Of a stretch of 64,000 bases of DNA, positions 52,701 to 63,463 are shown piece by piece; the first letter of the stretch is position 1; every line of letters starts with the position of its first letter. Position numbers and translations under genes: made by a program. The stretch covers positions 1 to 64,000 of the forward strand of contig QANT01004456.1 of NCBI GenBank assembly GCA_003254885.1, written 5' to 3'. The notes beneath the pieces are model-generated. The model was not told the DNA's origin. It made no database searches and saw nothing but the letters and a program-made list of their open reading frames with translations. The DNA comes from Purshia tridentata (taxonomy: Eukaryota; Streptophyta; Magnoliopsida; Rosales; Rosaceae).

Positions 52701-53400
52701 CGTCACAATTTTATTCCAACTATGACTTTAGAGTTGATATTATTTTATGTACTTGGGAGCCAGAAATGAAATGTTGATATTGGTTATTAACCTTTGCATT
52801 AAAGTTTGGAAACAAGGGGATACTGGACTTCCAAGAAATCAATATTCTTTTTTGGGTAGTGATTTCTGTTGTGCTTGAGAATGATTTCTAAAATTTTTGT
52901 TTCTTGACAGGAAATTTCTTCTTGGTTTGGAAAAATATGGAAAAGGTGACTGGCGAAGTATATCGCGGAATTATGTGGTAACGAGAACACCTACGCAAGT
53001 GGCAAGCCATGCACAGAAGTACTTCATACGTTTGAATTCCATGAACAAGGATAGAAGACGATCAAGCATTCATGATATCACCAGTGTCAACAATGGAGAG
53101 ATTCTGGCAGCCCAAGGGCCAATCACGGGTCAAGCAAATGGTTCTGCAGTAGGTTCCTCTGGTAAATCAACCAAGCAATCTCCTGCTGGCCCGCCAGGGG
53201 TTGGTATGTATGGTGCACCATCTATAGGACAACCCATTGGAGGACCCCTTGTCTCAGCTGTTGGCACACCAGTGAATCTCGCTGCCCCTCCACACATGGC
53301 ATATGGTGTGAGAGCCCCTGTACCTGGATCAGTTGTTTCTGGTGCACCAATGAACATGGCCCCCATGACATATCCAATGCCTCACACAGCTCATAGGTAA
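49760..53400 (+). CDS. MYBS2: MYB-related transcription factor with two MYB/SANT domains and SHAQKYF motif (MYBS2/DIVARICATA-like)
   Basis: Two exons, 49760-50145 and 52911-53400, 291 codons plus stop; the intron (2765 bp) interrupts the second MYB domain. The first SANT-like domain (about residues 10-62: [14 protein letters not shown] ... IAADVPGKT) has well-spaced tryptophans. After a Ser/Gly linker, the DNA-binding MYB domain (119-170) reads [28 protein letters not shown] and [20 protein letters not shown] proteins bind TATCCA or I-box (GATAA-type) elements in sugar- and ABA-responsive promoters. The Gly/Pro/Ala-rich tail ends PHTAHR, matching the end I recall for Arabidopsis At5g08520, so the TAA after AGG is taken as the stop although it overlaps a GTAA donor-like sequence. 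A second in-frame ATG is two codons downstream (MTM). Confidence 0.92.
52390..52484 (+). repeat. Inverted repeat (hairpin) in the MYB gene intron
   Basis: The left arm (from 52390, 'gaattagaaaagcttgagatc' then 'tatatggaggc') pairs with the right arm ending at 52484 ('gcctccat', 'gatctcaagcttttccaattc'), with a loop of roughly 17 bases. A shorter 'gatctcaagctt' lies just to the left (52378), adding a second nested palindrome. It could be a MITE remnant or encode a stem-loop RNA. Confidence 0.7.
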
Positions 53401-54398
53401 TGTGCTATTTATTTATTTAGCTTCACAATGTACAAATAACAGAGAACTTGTAGCATGTGCTCCTGTTTGGTTATTAGGAGGATCATTTTGCTCTGTGCCT
53501 GAATGTTTTACTTTTTGGCAAAGCACATAAAGTTTAATGCTTCATTGTATTTGTCTATTCTTGTACGAAATAAGCCCTATGGGGGAGTCGGACAAAAAAA
53601 TAGAGCCATATGGGGAAGAATTACAATGAATCTGTATAGGAAAATTGCCAGAGAGATGACGATATTTATTGGTGGATAGAACTTAGAAGTCTAGTATCCG
53701 TTGCCTTATAAACATTTGATGGAAATGGTTAGCAATAAAGAAAGGTACCAAAGTGCCAAAGAGCAGTTATGCTATGGAGGACCCTCCACATTTTATATCA
53801 TATTTTTGGTAGCATTAAGGCAGAGTTTGTTATAAATTTATTTAAATTAATGTTTTTGGACTTCTTTTTTTACTTCTCCAATTGCGAAATGCGAACGATT
53901 TGGCTTGCCAGATGGTTAAATAAATTAAGGAATTAGTGATTGCCCAAAACATCGAAAGGGTTTTGGCCTTTGGACATCAATGAGCAATATATTATTATGA
54001 ATTTGTGATGGTTGGAACGGCAACATTTTCTTTGATGATCTCATATGTTGACATGGCAATAATCCAATGTATGCATGCAATGTTATCAGATGAAATACAA
54101 TTGTTAAGCGTCAAAGGTGGGAAATTTCAAGAGGTCCAAATAATCCTGTTTTGGTACTTTGTGGGGATAAATGCTGCTTAGGAACAAAATTTGTAATTAT
54201 CTATAAGAAAAGGAATACATTAATTGCATGACATTGGTTTACCACTTTACCGAGAGCAAAGCTTTATGCATTTCTTTGTAAATTGTAATTGTAGAGAAGA
54301 AAACAATCTGAGGTTTTGAGCTGCTAAGCTGCATTCAAGTAAACACCATTCGCAACCATTTACAAAAGCAATGAATAAGGCCAAGGCAGATTGAGGCA
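53401..54398. other. MYB 3' UTR and murF promoter
   Basis: No gene supported. The first 200-250 bp is likely the MYB 3' UTR. The 150 bp before 54399 should be the murF leader. A minus-strand open frame overlapping the murF start reflects the Ala/Thr codons of that gene and is rejected. Confidence 0.5.
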
Positions 54399-56417
54399 AT
54401 GTCTGCAACAGCAACAGCAGCAACGACCCACCCCTCCCTCCCTCACCAATTCTCAATCTTTAAACCAAGGCGGCACTTTTACTCCATCGCCAAAAATTCC
54501 TTAAACCCTAGTTCCCCAAATGCTCCAAATAATCCCCTTTGGACCGTTTCTGAGATTGCTGACGCTGTCAACTGCAAAATTGTGAAATGGGGTCCTCCTG
54601 CAACCATTTCTACAGACACCAGAACACTTCAACCCCACCAATGGTTTTTTGCCATTGCCGGCCAAAACTTCGATGCCCACGACTTCATATCCCCGGAATT
54701 ATCCGATAAAGGCTGCATCGGAGTTATCGGGAACCGGGTTTGCGAGAATTGGGATAAGGGCTTCGTTGAAATCCTTGGTGATACTGTGGTTTCATTGACC
54801 AAGATGGCTAGTTATGCAAGGAATAGGTTCCATGGTCCAGTGGTAGGAGTGACTGGCAGTGTGGGGAAGACTAGTACAAAATCTATGATAGCTTTGGCTC
54901 TTCAAAGTTTCTCCGAACCGGTTTATCAAAGTTGTGGGAATTGGAATAATCGAATTGGGGTTTCATTGTCGTTAATTGGGATTCCTAGGGACGCTGGGAT
55001 TGTGGTTTTGGAGATGGGAATGAGTGGGAAAGGAGAGATATTGGATCTTGCGAGGATGGCTCGGCCGACTATAAGGGTCATTTTAAATGTGGGTGCTTCA
55101 CATTCTCAGAATTTCTCGAATTTAGAGGAAATTGCCATGGCCAAAGGGGAGATTCTGGCGGAAGCAAAACCAGGGGATGCTTGTGTTTTGAATGCTGATG
55201 ATCCACTAGTTATGAGCCTCCATGTACCCTTTGGGGTTAAAAAGGTGAGCTAGGCTTTTCTTTCTCCTTTTTTAAATTAGTTTTGGATGTCATTATTAAA
55301 ATTGATTTGATTTCTCATGATTTCAAATTTTGTTTGATGGAACTGTTTCTTTTCTTCTGTTTTCTTTACTTCTTTATGATATAAAATTAACTTGACTAAT
55401 TTGGAAAGCAATGAAATGAATATCAGAGCAATGAGATGGTTTAATCCCAGTGGATTCATTTTTCATCTTCACTAAAGTTGCATTATTCTTTTCCTTCAAG
55501 TTTTCTTATTCAAATTGTAATCGAAATTTCTGTTCATCTTGTTTTGCATTGAATATGCAAACATAAGTGCCAGAGTATTCATAAACAGTATGTTGTTTCT
55601 TGGCACAAACAGGTGCTCTTTGGTCGGAGAGTGGGGTGTGATGTTCGGTTGGTTGTGTCTGAAAGCACAGACGGAGGTCTTGGAGTTAGAGTTGTCTTAG
55701 AGAATCATAAAGAGATGTAAGCCCATCATAAGCATTTCTCTTCTGAATTAGAAAATATTGTGAATTCTCAGATATGTGTAAACTGTAAAGTGCTCTGGTG
55801 TCCTTTCCAGGGTAGAACTTGTGATACCTAGCCCAGGTCTGCATTTGGCTCTCAATGCATGTGCAGCAGCAGCAGTTGCGACTCTTGTTGGAGTTTCTCT
55901 TTCTCAAAGTGGAATTTGTCTGTCAGCATTTTCTCCTGTTCACATGAGGTCGGAGCTTGAAGTCGCTAGAAGTGGACTCAAAATAATCAATGATGTTTAC
56001 AATGCCAATCCTGTTAGCACCAAAGCCGCCATTGACTTACTAGAGAGTATTGATTGCTGGGGCAAAAGAATTGCCATACTTGGCGACATGTTAGAACTAG
56101 GTTCAAATGAGTTGGAGTCTCACAAGATGATTCTAAAGCATTGTCGTAATGCTGATATCGATTTAGTTGGCCTTGTTGGGAAGAGGTTTGTTACAGCAGC
56201 TAAGGATATGAATTTGCTTGAAGAGATAAATATTGTCTATGCTCTTGACCCAGAAACTATTTCACAGGAGATAGTGAACAGGGTTAGTTATAATGATGTT
56301 ATTTTGGTAAAGGGTAGTCGAGCAATGCAAATGGAGAAGGTTGTGAATGCAATTAAAGCAATGGATGTACTCATCCCTGTTAATGAATTCTCAGAGAAAT
56401 GTAATATTTCATTTTGA
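54399..56417 (+). CDS. murF: UDP-MurNAc-tripeptide--D-alanyl-D-alanine ligase (MurF) homologue, probably plastid
   Basis: Three exons, 54399-55244, 55613-55716, 55811-56417, 518 codons plus stop. MurF adds D-Ala-D-Ala to the UDP-MurNAc-tripeptide, the last cytoplasmic amino-acid step of peptidoglycan precursor synthesis. After a Ser/Thr/Ala-rich leader of about 45 residues (consistent with a chloroplast transit peptide) come the Mur ligase N domain (LWTVSEIADAVN, STDTRTL), P-loop TGSVGKTS (152-159), NWNNRIGVSLSL (181-192, MurF-type), EMGMSGKGEI, a Lys in AMAKGEI (249) at the usual carbamylated position, DVYNANP (378-384) and KGSRAMQMEKVV near the C-terminus. Size is bacterial MurF (about 450) plus leader. 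The intact frame, clean introns and motifs argue for a functional gene. Peptidoglycan genes in plants are linked to plastid division or plastid gene expression. Arabidopsis, as I recall, lacks MurF. Confidence 0.93.
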
Positions 56418-58149
56418 GCCGCCCTGTTCTGAATATCATATATTTCTGTTCTTTTTTCTTTTTCTGATAAGAAGACTGATGGCTTTCAATTTGATGTGCT
56501 TGATCGTCAAAGCAACTGTTAATTTGTTATAAGCTCAAAACGTCATAAAAGAAATTTTGCAGAAAAGTTGAAATATGATGTTACATTATGACTAAGCTAC
56601 CTCCTTGTGTGATTCTGCGATTTCTTAAAAGGTAACGCTTTCAACAAGTGGGGATATGCCGATATGGAATGGGGGGCGATCAGAAGTAGTGAAGTGTCTT
56701 TGACGTGTCAACCCATTTTTCCCACAAACACAAAAGTTTGAGTACCCAATCGTCGGACCAGTCACCAGTGACCTGTGACCACCCATTGCTTAGACTCTTT
56801 AGGTGGATTTACGAAAAAGGTGGAGTTGGAGATATCTTTATTTATTTTTCTCATGGGAACCAATCACTTGCAGCTTAGATTCAAAGATTAAAAGGTCTCT
56901 TTACATAAATAGAAGAAAAGAATGCCAAGTTGGAGATGATTCTAGTCCAGATAAGCATACGCGTACTTGCCCTGTGACCCTGTCATCTTGTCGCACTCTG
57001 ACTAGGCTTTCTCTTTTGACCAATTAACACGCTTCACCTTTCTAAATCAAATCCTCAAACACTAGAACAAACAACAAGTTTTCAGGTTTAGGGTTACTAG
57101 AGGAATTTGGAAACTTAATTAATGCCAAGATTCAACATTGCATGCATGATCATATAATAATGTCTCCTTTGGAGGTTGAATTCATGGACATATTAAAGCC
57201 AATCCAAACTTGACGTGAGTTTGAAATTTTAGGTGAAACAACAGTATTAATATCCACTTTTTAGGAGAAGCAAAGAGCACACACACATGTACACACAGAG
57301 GCAATTGGGTTTGGTAGTTAATTTGATGCAATCTCAAATAGGTGATGAAGTCTCCAACATCTGGGGAGGCAATCTTTATTGTTAGGCATTCCCTTGCATG
57401 GCCGAGTACTTTATAGCTTTGCGAATCAGCCCAAGGATCAAATAAAATAAAAAAGCAAAGTGTCCTGATTAGTTGGGAAAGCTTTTCAAGCATCATGCAT
57501 TGCATGGTTTGATCATATACATATATGTATTCTCAAGTGTAGGAGAGGGTGTCATTGAAACTTTTTGAGGTGGCATTTTAGCTTTGTGATGCCACCAGCC
57601 AGCCCTCTTGTAAGATAAGATAAGAGAAGAAAGAGAAAGGGAAAAAGCATTTGTGTGATCAAATTTGTCACATCAGCCAAATCACATGCATGCTAAGAGC
57701 CTAATATTGTGACCCTGATATTAATATACTTGGAATGTGATCTGATTTCATATTTTTATGCAAAACACACAAATGAAGACTTGGAGGACCAGCTTTTTAA
57801 TTAAAATGTCTTTTATTAAAGCAACCTTGCAAAGATACCATCTTCCCATTATCTTTTCTTTCTTAAAAAAATAATCTTTAAGAGTGTATGCCTGTGCCTT
57901 TATTCCCGGTGATGAGCCAGACATGACTCATGCACCAAAAAGTTTAAAATTCACCAACTATTTTCGCCCCTTTAAATACATATGTAGAATACAATTAGAA
58001 TTCATCATCATCATCAACCACATCATTACTAAGCAATACTACTTCCTCTGTTCTCTTCTAGCAAGAGTAGTGGAGAATATTGTATACAGCAATTAAGTGA
58101 TCAATTCCTTTGCTAGCTAGCTACTTGATCTATCGATCCATCATCAAAT
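56418..58149. promoter_or_regulatory. murF 3' end and promoter of the GEM-like gene
   Basis: No gene is supported in 1.7 kb. A TATA-like 'tttaaataca' (57971) precedes a CAT/CAA-rich leader starting about 58000, a good core-promoter candidate for the GEM-like gene. An ABRE-like GACGTGTC lies at 56702-56709, and a CACACA tract near 57280. ABA-responsive expression is known for GEM-like genes, but the ABRE is 1.4 kb away and could belong elsewhere. Confidence 0.5.
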
Positions 58150-58944
58150 ATGAAAGGCACTTCACTTGAGAGAGGACAAGTTATTGGAATTCCAATCAAC
58201 TCAGCAGCATTAGCATACACGTTTGAGAGATCACCAAAGGGATCACTACTTCTACCTGATCCTCCTGCTATTCAATATCATATTTCATCTGATCCTGAAA
58301 CCGAGTCTTCAAAATTGAGACAAAGTATGTAATAATTCCTTCCCTTAGTTTAAATTTAACCTATTGAACCAATCATTAATTATATATTGATTATTGGACT
58401 AATGTGTAAGTAATTAATGGGATGATGGCTTTGTCATTGCAGGTAGAGTGAATTCAGTGCTTAATAGAATGAACAAATTTGGGAAAAAGGCAGACAGTTT
58501 TGCGAATGGAGTCAAAGAGCATGGTAAGGATGAATTTAATTTCTTCAGTTGAGTTGAAATAATAAAATCTTATATGAGTTGCATTGACTAAGTTAGTGAT
58601 TAATTTTGGTACAAAAAATGCAGTGAGACTGGGGCCTAAGATCAGTGAGACAGTGAAGGGGAAGTTGAGGCTGGGGGCTAAGATTCTTCAAGTGGGTGGG
58701 TTGGAGAAGGTGTTCAAGCATGCATTTAGTGTTAGAGCAGGAGAGAAGCTGTTGAAGGCTTCTCAGTGTTACTTATCAACCACAGCAGGCCCTATTGCTG
58801 GCCTCCTCTTCATCTCCTCAGACAAGATTGCCTTTTGTAGTGAGAAATCCATCAAACTAACATCTCCAAATGGAGAGCTCATTAGAGTCCACTACAAGGT
58901 AATTCTAATTCGATCTATATTTCACAAAATATCTTTAATTTCTT

Positions 58945-58988
<44 letters not shown>

Positions 58989-59207
58989 CAAACATGCCTA
59001 AATACTTATTTCTATGTTTTGCAGGTGGTGATCCCACTAAATAAGATAAAGGGAGTAAACCAAAGCGAGAATGAGAAGAAGCCATCACAAAAGTACATAG
59101 AAATAGTTACTGTGGATAATTTTGACTTCTGGTTTATGGGTTTCTTGAATTACCAGAAAGCTCTCAAATATCTGGAAGAGGCAATTTCTCAAGCTCAGAG
59201 AAAATGA
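58150..59207 (+). CDS. GEM-like protein with GRAM domain
   Basis: Four exons, 58150-58324, 58443-58523, 58624-58898, 59025-59207, 237 codons plus stop. The Pro/Ser-rich N-terminus and the helical segment NRMNKFGKKADSFANGVKEH precede a GRAM domain (about 105-190): EKVFKHAFSVRAGEKLLKAS, CYLSTTAGPIAGLLFISSDK, VVIPLNKIKGVNQSEN. The C-terminus FDFWFMGFLNYQKALKYL is characteristic of GEM-like/FIP1 proteins (GL2-expression-modulator family; Arabidopsis GEML4/At5g08350 and At5g23350 group). GRAM domains bind phosphoinositides or proteins at membranes; family members respond to ABA and affect root-hair or inflorescence development. Intron 3 (58899-59024) contains a 34-bp CT microsatellite. The gene neighbours the F-box/LRR gene, as related genes do in Arabidopsis. 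Confidence 0.9.
58949..58982 (+). repeat. CT dinucleotide microsatellite in a GEM-like intron
   Basis: About 17 uninterrupted CT units, 40 bases before the exon 4 acceptor. The CT run could act as an extended polypyrimidine tract, and length variation may affect splicing. Confidence 0.95.
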
Positions 59208-60646
59208 ATACAATTGTCAGATGATCCAAGTATGTTGACTTGTTAAAATGAAGCTTGCAGATGGAGTTGGTTGTTTGTTTCCCTCCCAGCTCCCTAGATC
59301 AGCAGATGAGATGTAATTATTATGAAAATTAAGCTAGGAATTGTTTAAGAGCTAGCTCAATACGATCACAGATGGTACCACAACATATGTATAAATTCTT
59401 CTACTTAATTAATGAATGAGAAAATTCTCTTTTCTTTAAAAATATTGTGATATATTCTGAGGAATGAGGAGCAGTTCAATGGTGATGTGGCAAGCTAGGC
59501 TGGATAGCTATGTATGATTGATAAGGCATATGCATATAACCAATTCCAACAGACACAAAAAGTCAAATCATTACTTACATGCCAACTACTCACTTCTCAT
59601 ACTGAATATCAAACATCATATCCACAATTACTAAGGTTGTGATCGATTTGTAAAAGGTGTTCCCCTTAATTTCTGCACTGCAACAACTTTACTGCAGTGC
59701 AGGGGCCTCCCGATTCTCACATTCGCAAGCAACAGACTGACTTGTGATACCTTCTACCACAGGGGACAAATGAATAGATATTCCATTTTCTGGTTTTATT
59801 TGATCTATTATTACACCTGGATATGTGACTTATTATCAGTCATTTTCAATTCTGATTTTTGAAAAAATAAATTCTATTTTTCATGAGCATGTAACTTTTT
59901 TGGTGCCAAACTTTTTGTTCGGCAAAGTGATTATTAATGCTTTTCCCCTTTTAATTTTTCTTGCTCACGTATTAATAACTAAAAGAGGGATGACACACCA
60001 GAAAGTTAAAATGCCTAAAAGCTACAACGATACATCCTCACCACCCCACTCTGAAAAAGGCTACATATATCTACATGTAAGTGTGATGCTTGTTAGGATT
60101 GTATGTTGGACTACACCAGATAAAGATAAAGACAAGAAAACAAGAATTGTATTATTATGAGTCAGGATTTGAAATATCAGTGGACGGACCCATAACAGAA
60201 GAGTATGACGTTCAAGAGACTAAGAAATGACCTCTTATTAGTCTTCATTAAAATTTCCAGCTCACTGCCTTCCTTCCACCAACCTGTACATCCATACATC
60301 AATTTCGGGACTCAAGAACTGAATCCACTCTACTTTATAATCTCCACCCATGGCTCGACTCCATAAATTATATTCTCTGTGCATGATAAGAAATAACACA
60401 CTCGCAATCATATTATTTATGCTGTGATTCAAATCCAGATAAGTAACAACTTTCTTTCTTTTTTGTCTTGACAAGTTACAACATCATTTCAAATATCAAT
60501 GCAAAATGTACATGATAAATATACAAATATATTATGAGGGATAAAATACACTATGAGAACAACGAGCTCACGCATCATGAGTTGTGGTAATCAAGTTTCA
60601 AAAGCAGTGATGGCTTCAAAACTTCCCCCAGGCAGAATGCCAGTTC
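59208..60646. other. Intergenic region between convergent genes
   Basis: Contains the 3' UTR of the GEM-like gene (about 59208-59450) and that of the F-box gene (about 60480-60646). The centre is AT-rich with small open frames not supported as genes. No tRNA or transposon ends identified. Confidence 0.5.
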
Positions 60647-63463
60647 TCAAAGTAAGACATCAAGCTCACATAAACTCCCCGTGAAGTTCACTTTACAACA
60701 TTCAGGAAACTGCAACCCCACCTCATCACAACCTGCCTTTGTAATTTGTGGGCATGACCTTACATCCAGGTATTCTAGAGAGTCACATTTGTCCAACAGC
60801 ATGCCTATCCCTGCCACAGTGATTTTTGGGCAGTTACCGACCTTTAAAACCTTCAAACTCAACTCAATGTCTCCACCATTTAAGCCCTGAAAGGCAGCAT
60901 CTGTCACCTCCTCACAACACCCAATGTCAAGAGCCTCAAGGTTTCCGCACTGAGCGAGGATGCAGCTCAAGGAAGAGTCAGATATATTTAAACACCAATC
61001 CATCCGTAAGTTCTTGAGATTACTCTTGCAAGAAGTGGCCAACAATTTTATTGATGCATCAGAAATGTCCCGGCAGCCACCAATGATCAGAGTTTCAAGA
61101 TTTTTGCAGTATCTGGCCAAGGATAATATAGACTTGTCCCCAATTTTGTAACAATCCAACAACTTCAGTGTCTTCAGAGACAATGAACATGCCTTGGAGA
61201 CACTGGAAACTCCAATATCTCCAATATTGCTGCATTTGTTGATATCTAAGAACTTGATTTGTTGACATCCATTTACAAGATCAATAAGTCCAGAGTCAGT
61301 TATGTTACTGCAACCCTGGAGCCCCAGCTCTTCTACATGGTGACAATTCTTTGAAAGAGCTCGTAATAATCCATCACTAACAAATCTGCAGCCAGCAAGA
61401 TGCAGGCCCCGAAGGTCAGAACAGCCCTCAGCAACAGCTGATAATCCTTTGTCTGTTACCTTTCTGCAATATGATACATCTAGTGACTGTAGTGATGAAA
61501 GACCAGATCCAATTGCAATGATTCCAGCATCTGAAATTCCTGTAGAAGAATGAAATGAACAATATAGTAATCAGGTTCACATGTTAAATATAAAAGAAAA
61601 CCAGCATACACGTTTTAAAAGTCAGAAACCATTTTTTTCTTTTTCAACTAGTATATAAGTTCAAAAGAACAAAAGAATCGCTATAATTAAAGTCAAAGAA
61701 CATTTTCAATTACGGCATTAGAGCTGCAGATTCATACAAGCTACAATAAGCTACTTTATCGACAACCAATGACAAGAAATCATATTTACATTCATATTCC
61801 TGAGAATACAAGATGCACACCCACCTCAATTCACAAGATAGACACATTCCTAGAAACTGCACAAGAACGTCATCTCATCTCATAAAGAAAAAAAGAAAAG
61901 AAAATTTGACTTTTCAGCAACATAACTATTGTGTAGATTAAGAGTCAAATATAAGATTTTCTTATTTCTAACCGAATCTCACTTCTTGTATCTGCTAAAG
62001 CCTTTGTGTTGCGGATATGCAAGTCTAAGTATCTCAAAGTACAAAACCGAGGAAGAAAGAATCCATCACAGGATCCTTTACCATCCAATCAGATGAAAAG
62101 AGCACACCTTTAATATATCCAACAATCTAAGTTACGTGCAGCTAAGTGCAGCATAAGGATACAAAACAGCTAAGTGCAGCATAAGGATATAAACACATGG
62201 ACGAACTAAATATTTTTTATAAAACCGTCTACTTGTTTGGTCAAAGTTAAATAGGCAAATGATTTCCGATTTGACTAATTTTTTGCAAGGATGATCTATT
62301 AATGGAGATGTAAAAAATGAACAATTCGGATCAATACAAAACAACTCGTGTGGGCCCCACAAGGGGATCCCACAAATTAGAAATTTGTGGGATTCCCATA
62401 TTGTAGCCTCCCTATATATATATATTCTGATATTAGAAGAAAAATTAAAATTATCAGCATGTAAATTAACGGGAAATCAAAATCGACTACAAAGTCTACA
62501 AGTACAGAAATCCATAAAAACCCCATCCACCCAATAAATTCAGAAAATTGAAACAATAAGTCAAAATGATTTCCGATTTGGCTAATTTTTTGCAAGGATA
62601 ATCTATTAATGAAGATGTAAAAAATGAACGATTCGAATCGATACAAAACAACTCGTGTGAGCCCCATAAGGAGATCCCACAAACTAGAAATTTGTGGGAT
62701 TCCCATATTGTACCCTCCCTATATATATATATTCTGATATTAGAAGAAAATTTAAAATTATCAGCATGTAAATTAACGGGAAATCAAAATCCACTACAAA
62801 GTCTACAAGTACAGAAATCCATAAAAACCCCATCGACCCAATAAATTCAGAAAATTGAAACAATAAGTCAGCTAACAGAAACCTATCAAGCAAGCTCAAA
62901 AAAAAAAAAAAAACCATTGAANAAAAAAAAAAAAAAAAAAAAAAAACCTTTGAATTGCAAAATCTACCACAATGATCTAAAGCAGATATCCAATATGTAA
63001 TAAGCAAAAGTTAAATACTTTTTCCCATTCAATAAAAACAAACAGAAACCCATGAAACAAACTCAAATTCCCTCGAGAATTCAGGTACACAAAACGCACC
63101 AAAGACAATACCTTTACAATTCTGCAAATTGAGGAGTCTCAAGCACTTAAATCCATGAGCAATAACACAGAGATCAGAGTCCGTAACACCTGGATAGAAG
63201 GACCTCGAAATGGACTGGGAGAGGTCAAGTTCCTGAAGCCTGGAGAACCTGGCAGCCATTTTGCGAAGCATATGAGGGCCCGCACGTGCGGAGAGCCTCC
63301 TCCTCTCCGTGCTCTGCAAGTGAAGCCACCTCTTGCAGACCAACCCGAATACCTCTTTGTCCCTCTGGGTCTCCAGCTTTGCTAGCACCGATCGGAGCTC
63401 GTCATCCGTCAATGCCTCGTTTATGCATACCCTTATTGACGAGGAATGGACTAAAGAAGCCAT
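60647..63463 (-). CDS. F-box/leucine-rich-repeat protein (RNI-like superfamily)
   Basis: Two exons, 63463-63112 and 61539-60647, joined in frame to 414 codons plus stop. An F-box-like N-terminus (LTDDELRSVLAKL, FGLVCKRWLHLQSTERRR; about 18-52) is followed by about twelve cysteine-containing LRRs of the SCF subunit type, e.g. LRGLHLAGCRFVSDGLL, VEELGLQGCSNITDSGL, LETLIIGGCRDISDASI, LEALDIGCCEEVTDAAF, LEYLDVRSCPQITKAG. Such proteins pair with SKP1/CUL1 to present substrates for ubiquitination. The closest Arabidopsis relative I recall is At5g23340 (about 405 residues), which neighbours GEM-like genes too. The intron (61540-63111, 1572 bp) is unusually rich in repeats: a foldback-element fragment, a 307-bp tandem duplication and a homopolymer with an unresolved base. 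Substrate unknown. Confidence 0.9.
62137..62190. repeat. 29-bp tandem duplication
   Basis: 'cagctaagtgcagcataagg' occurs twice in direct orientation, at 62139 and 62168, a 29-bp period. It lies at the edge of the foldback-element-like sequence in the F-box gene intron. Confidence 0.9.
62213..62345. mobile_element. Fragment related to the foldback MITE
   Basis: 'accgtct', 'tcaaagttaaataggcaaatg', 'gatttgactaattttt', 'aaggatgatctatt' and 'aattcgga' occur in the same order as in the right arm of the 17741-18145 element (around 17930-18065). Its outer part differs and includes a gtgggatcccacaaa-type palindrome, so it is a related subfamily, now truncated. Confidence 0.65.
62257..62870. repeat. 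307-bp tandem duplication in the F-box gene intron
   Basis: Unit 1 (about 62257-62563) and unit 2 (about 62564-62870) each run from 'atgatttccgatttg(a/g)c' to 'gaaacaataagtca' with few differences. Each unit begins with sequence related to the right arm of the foldback element at 17741-18145 and carries a short palindrome, gatcccacaaa...tttgtgggat. The duplication therefore copied part of a transposon plus about 190 bp of flanking intron. Confidence 0.93.

Noticed and set aside
62377-63007. Two similar minus-strand open frames of about 107 codons
   Set aside because: They are the two units of the intronic tandem duplication and only look alike for that reason; hydrophobic content reflects AT-rich DNA.
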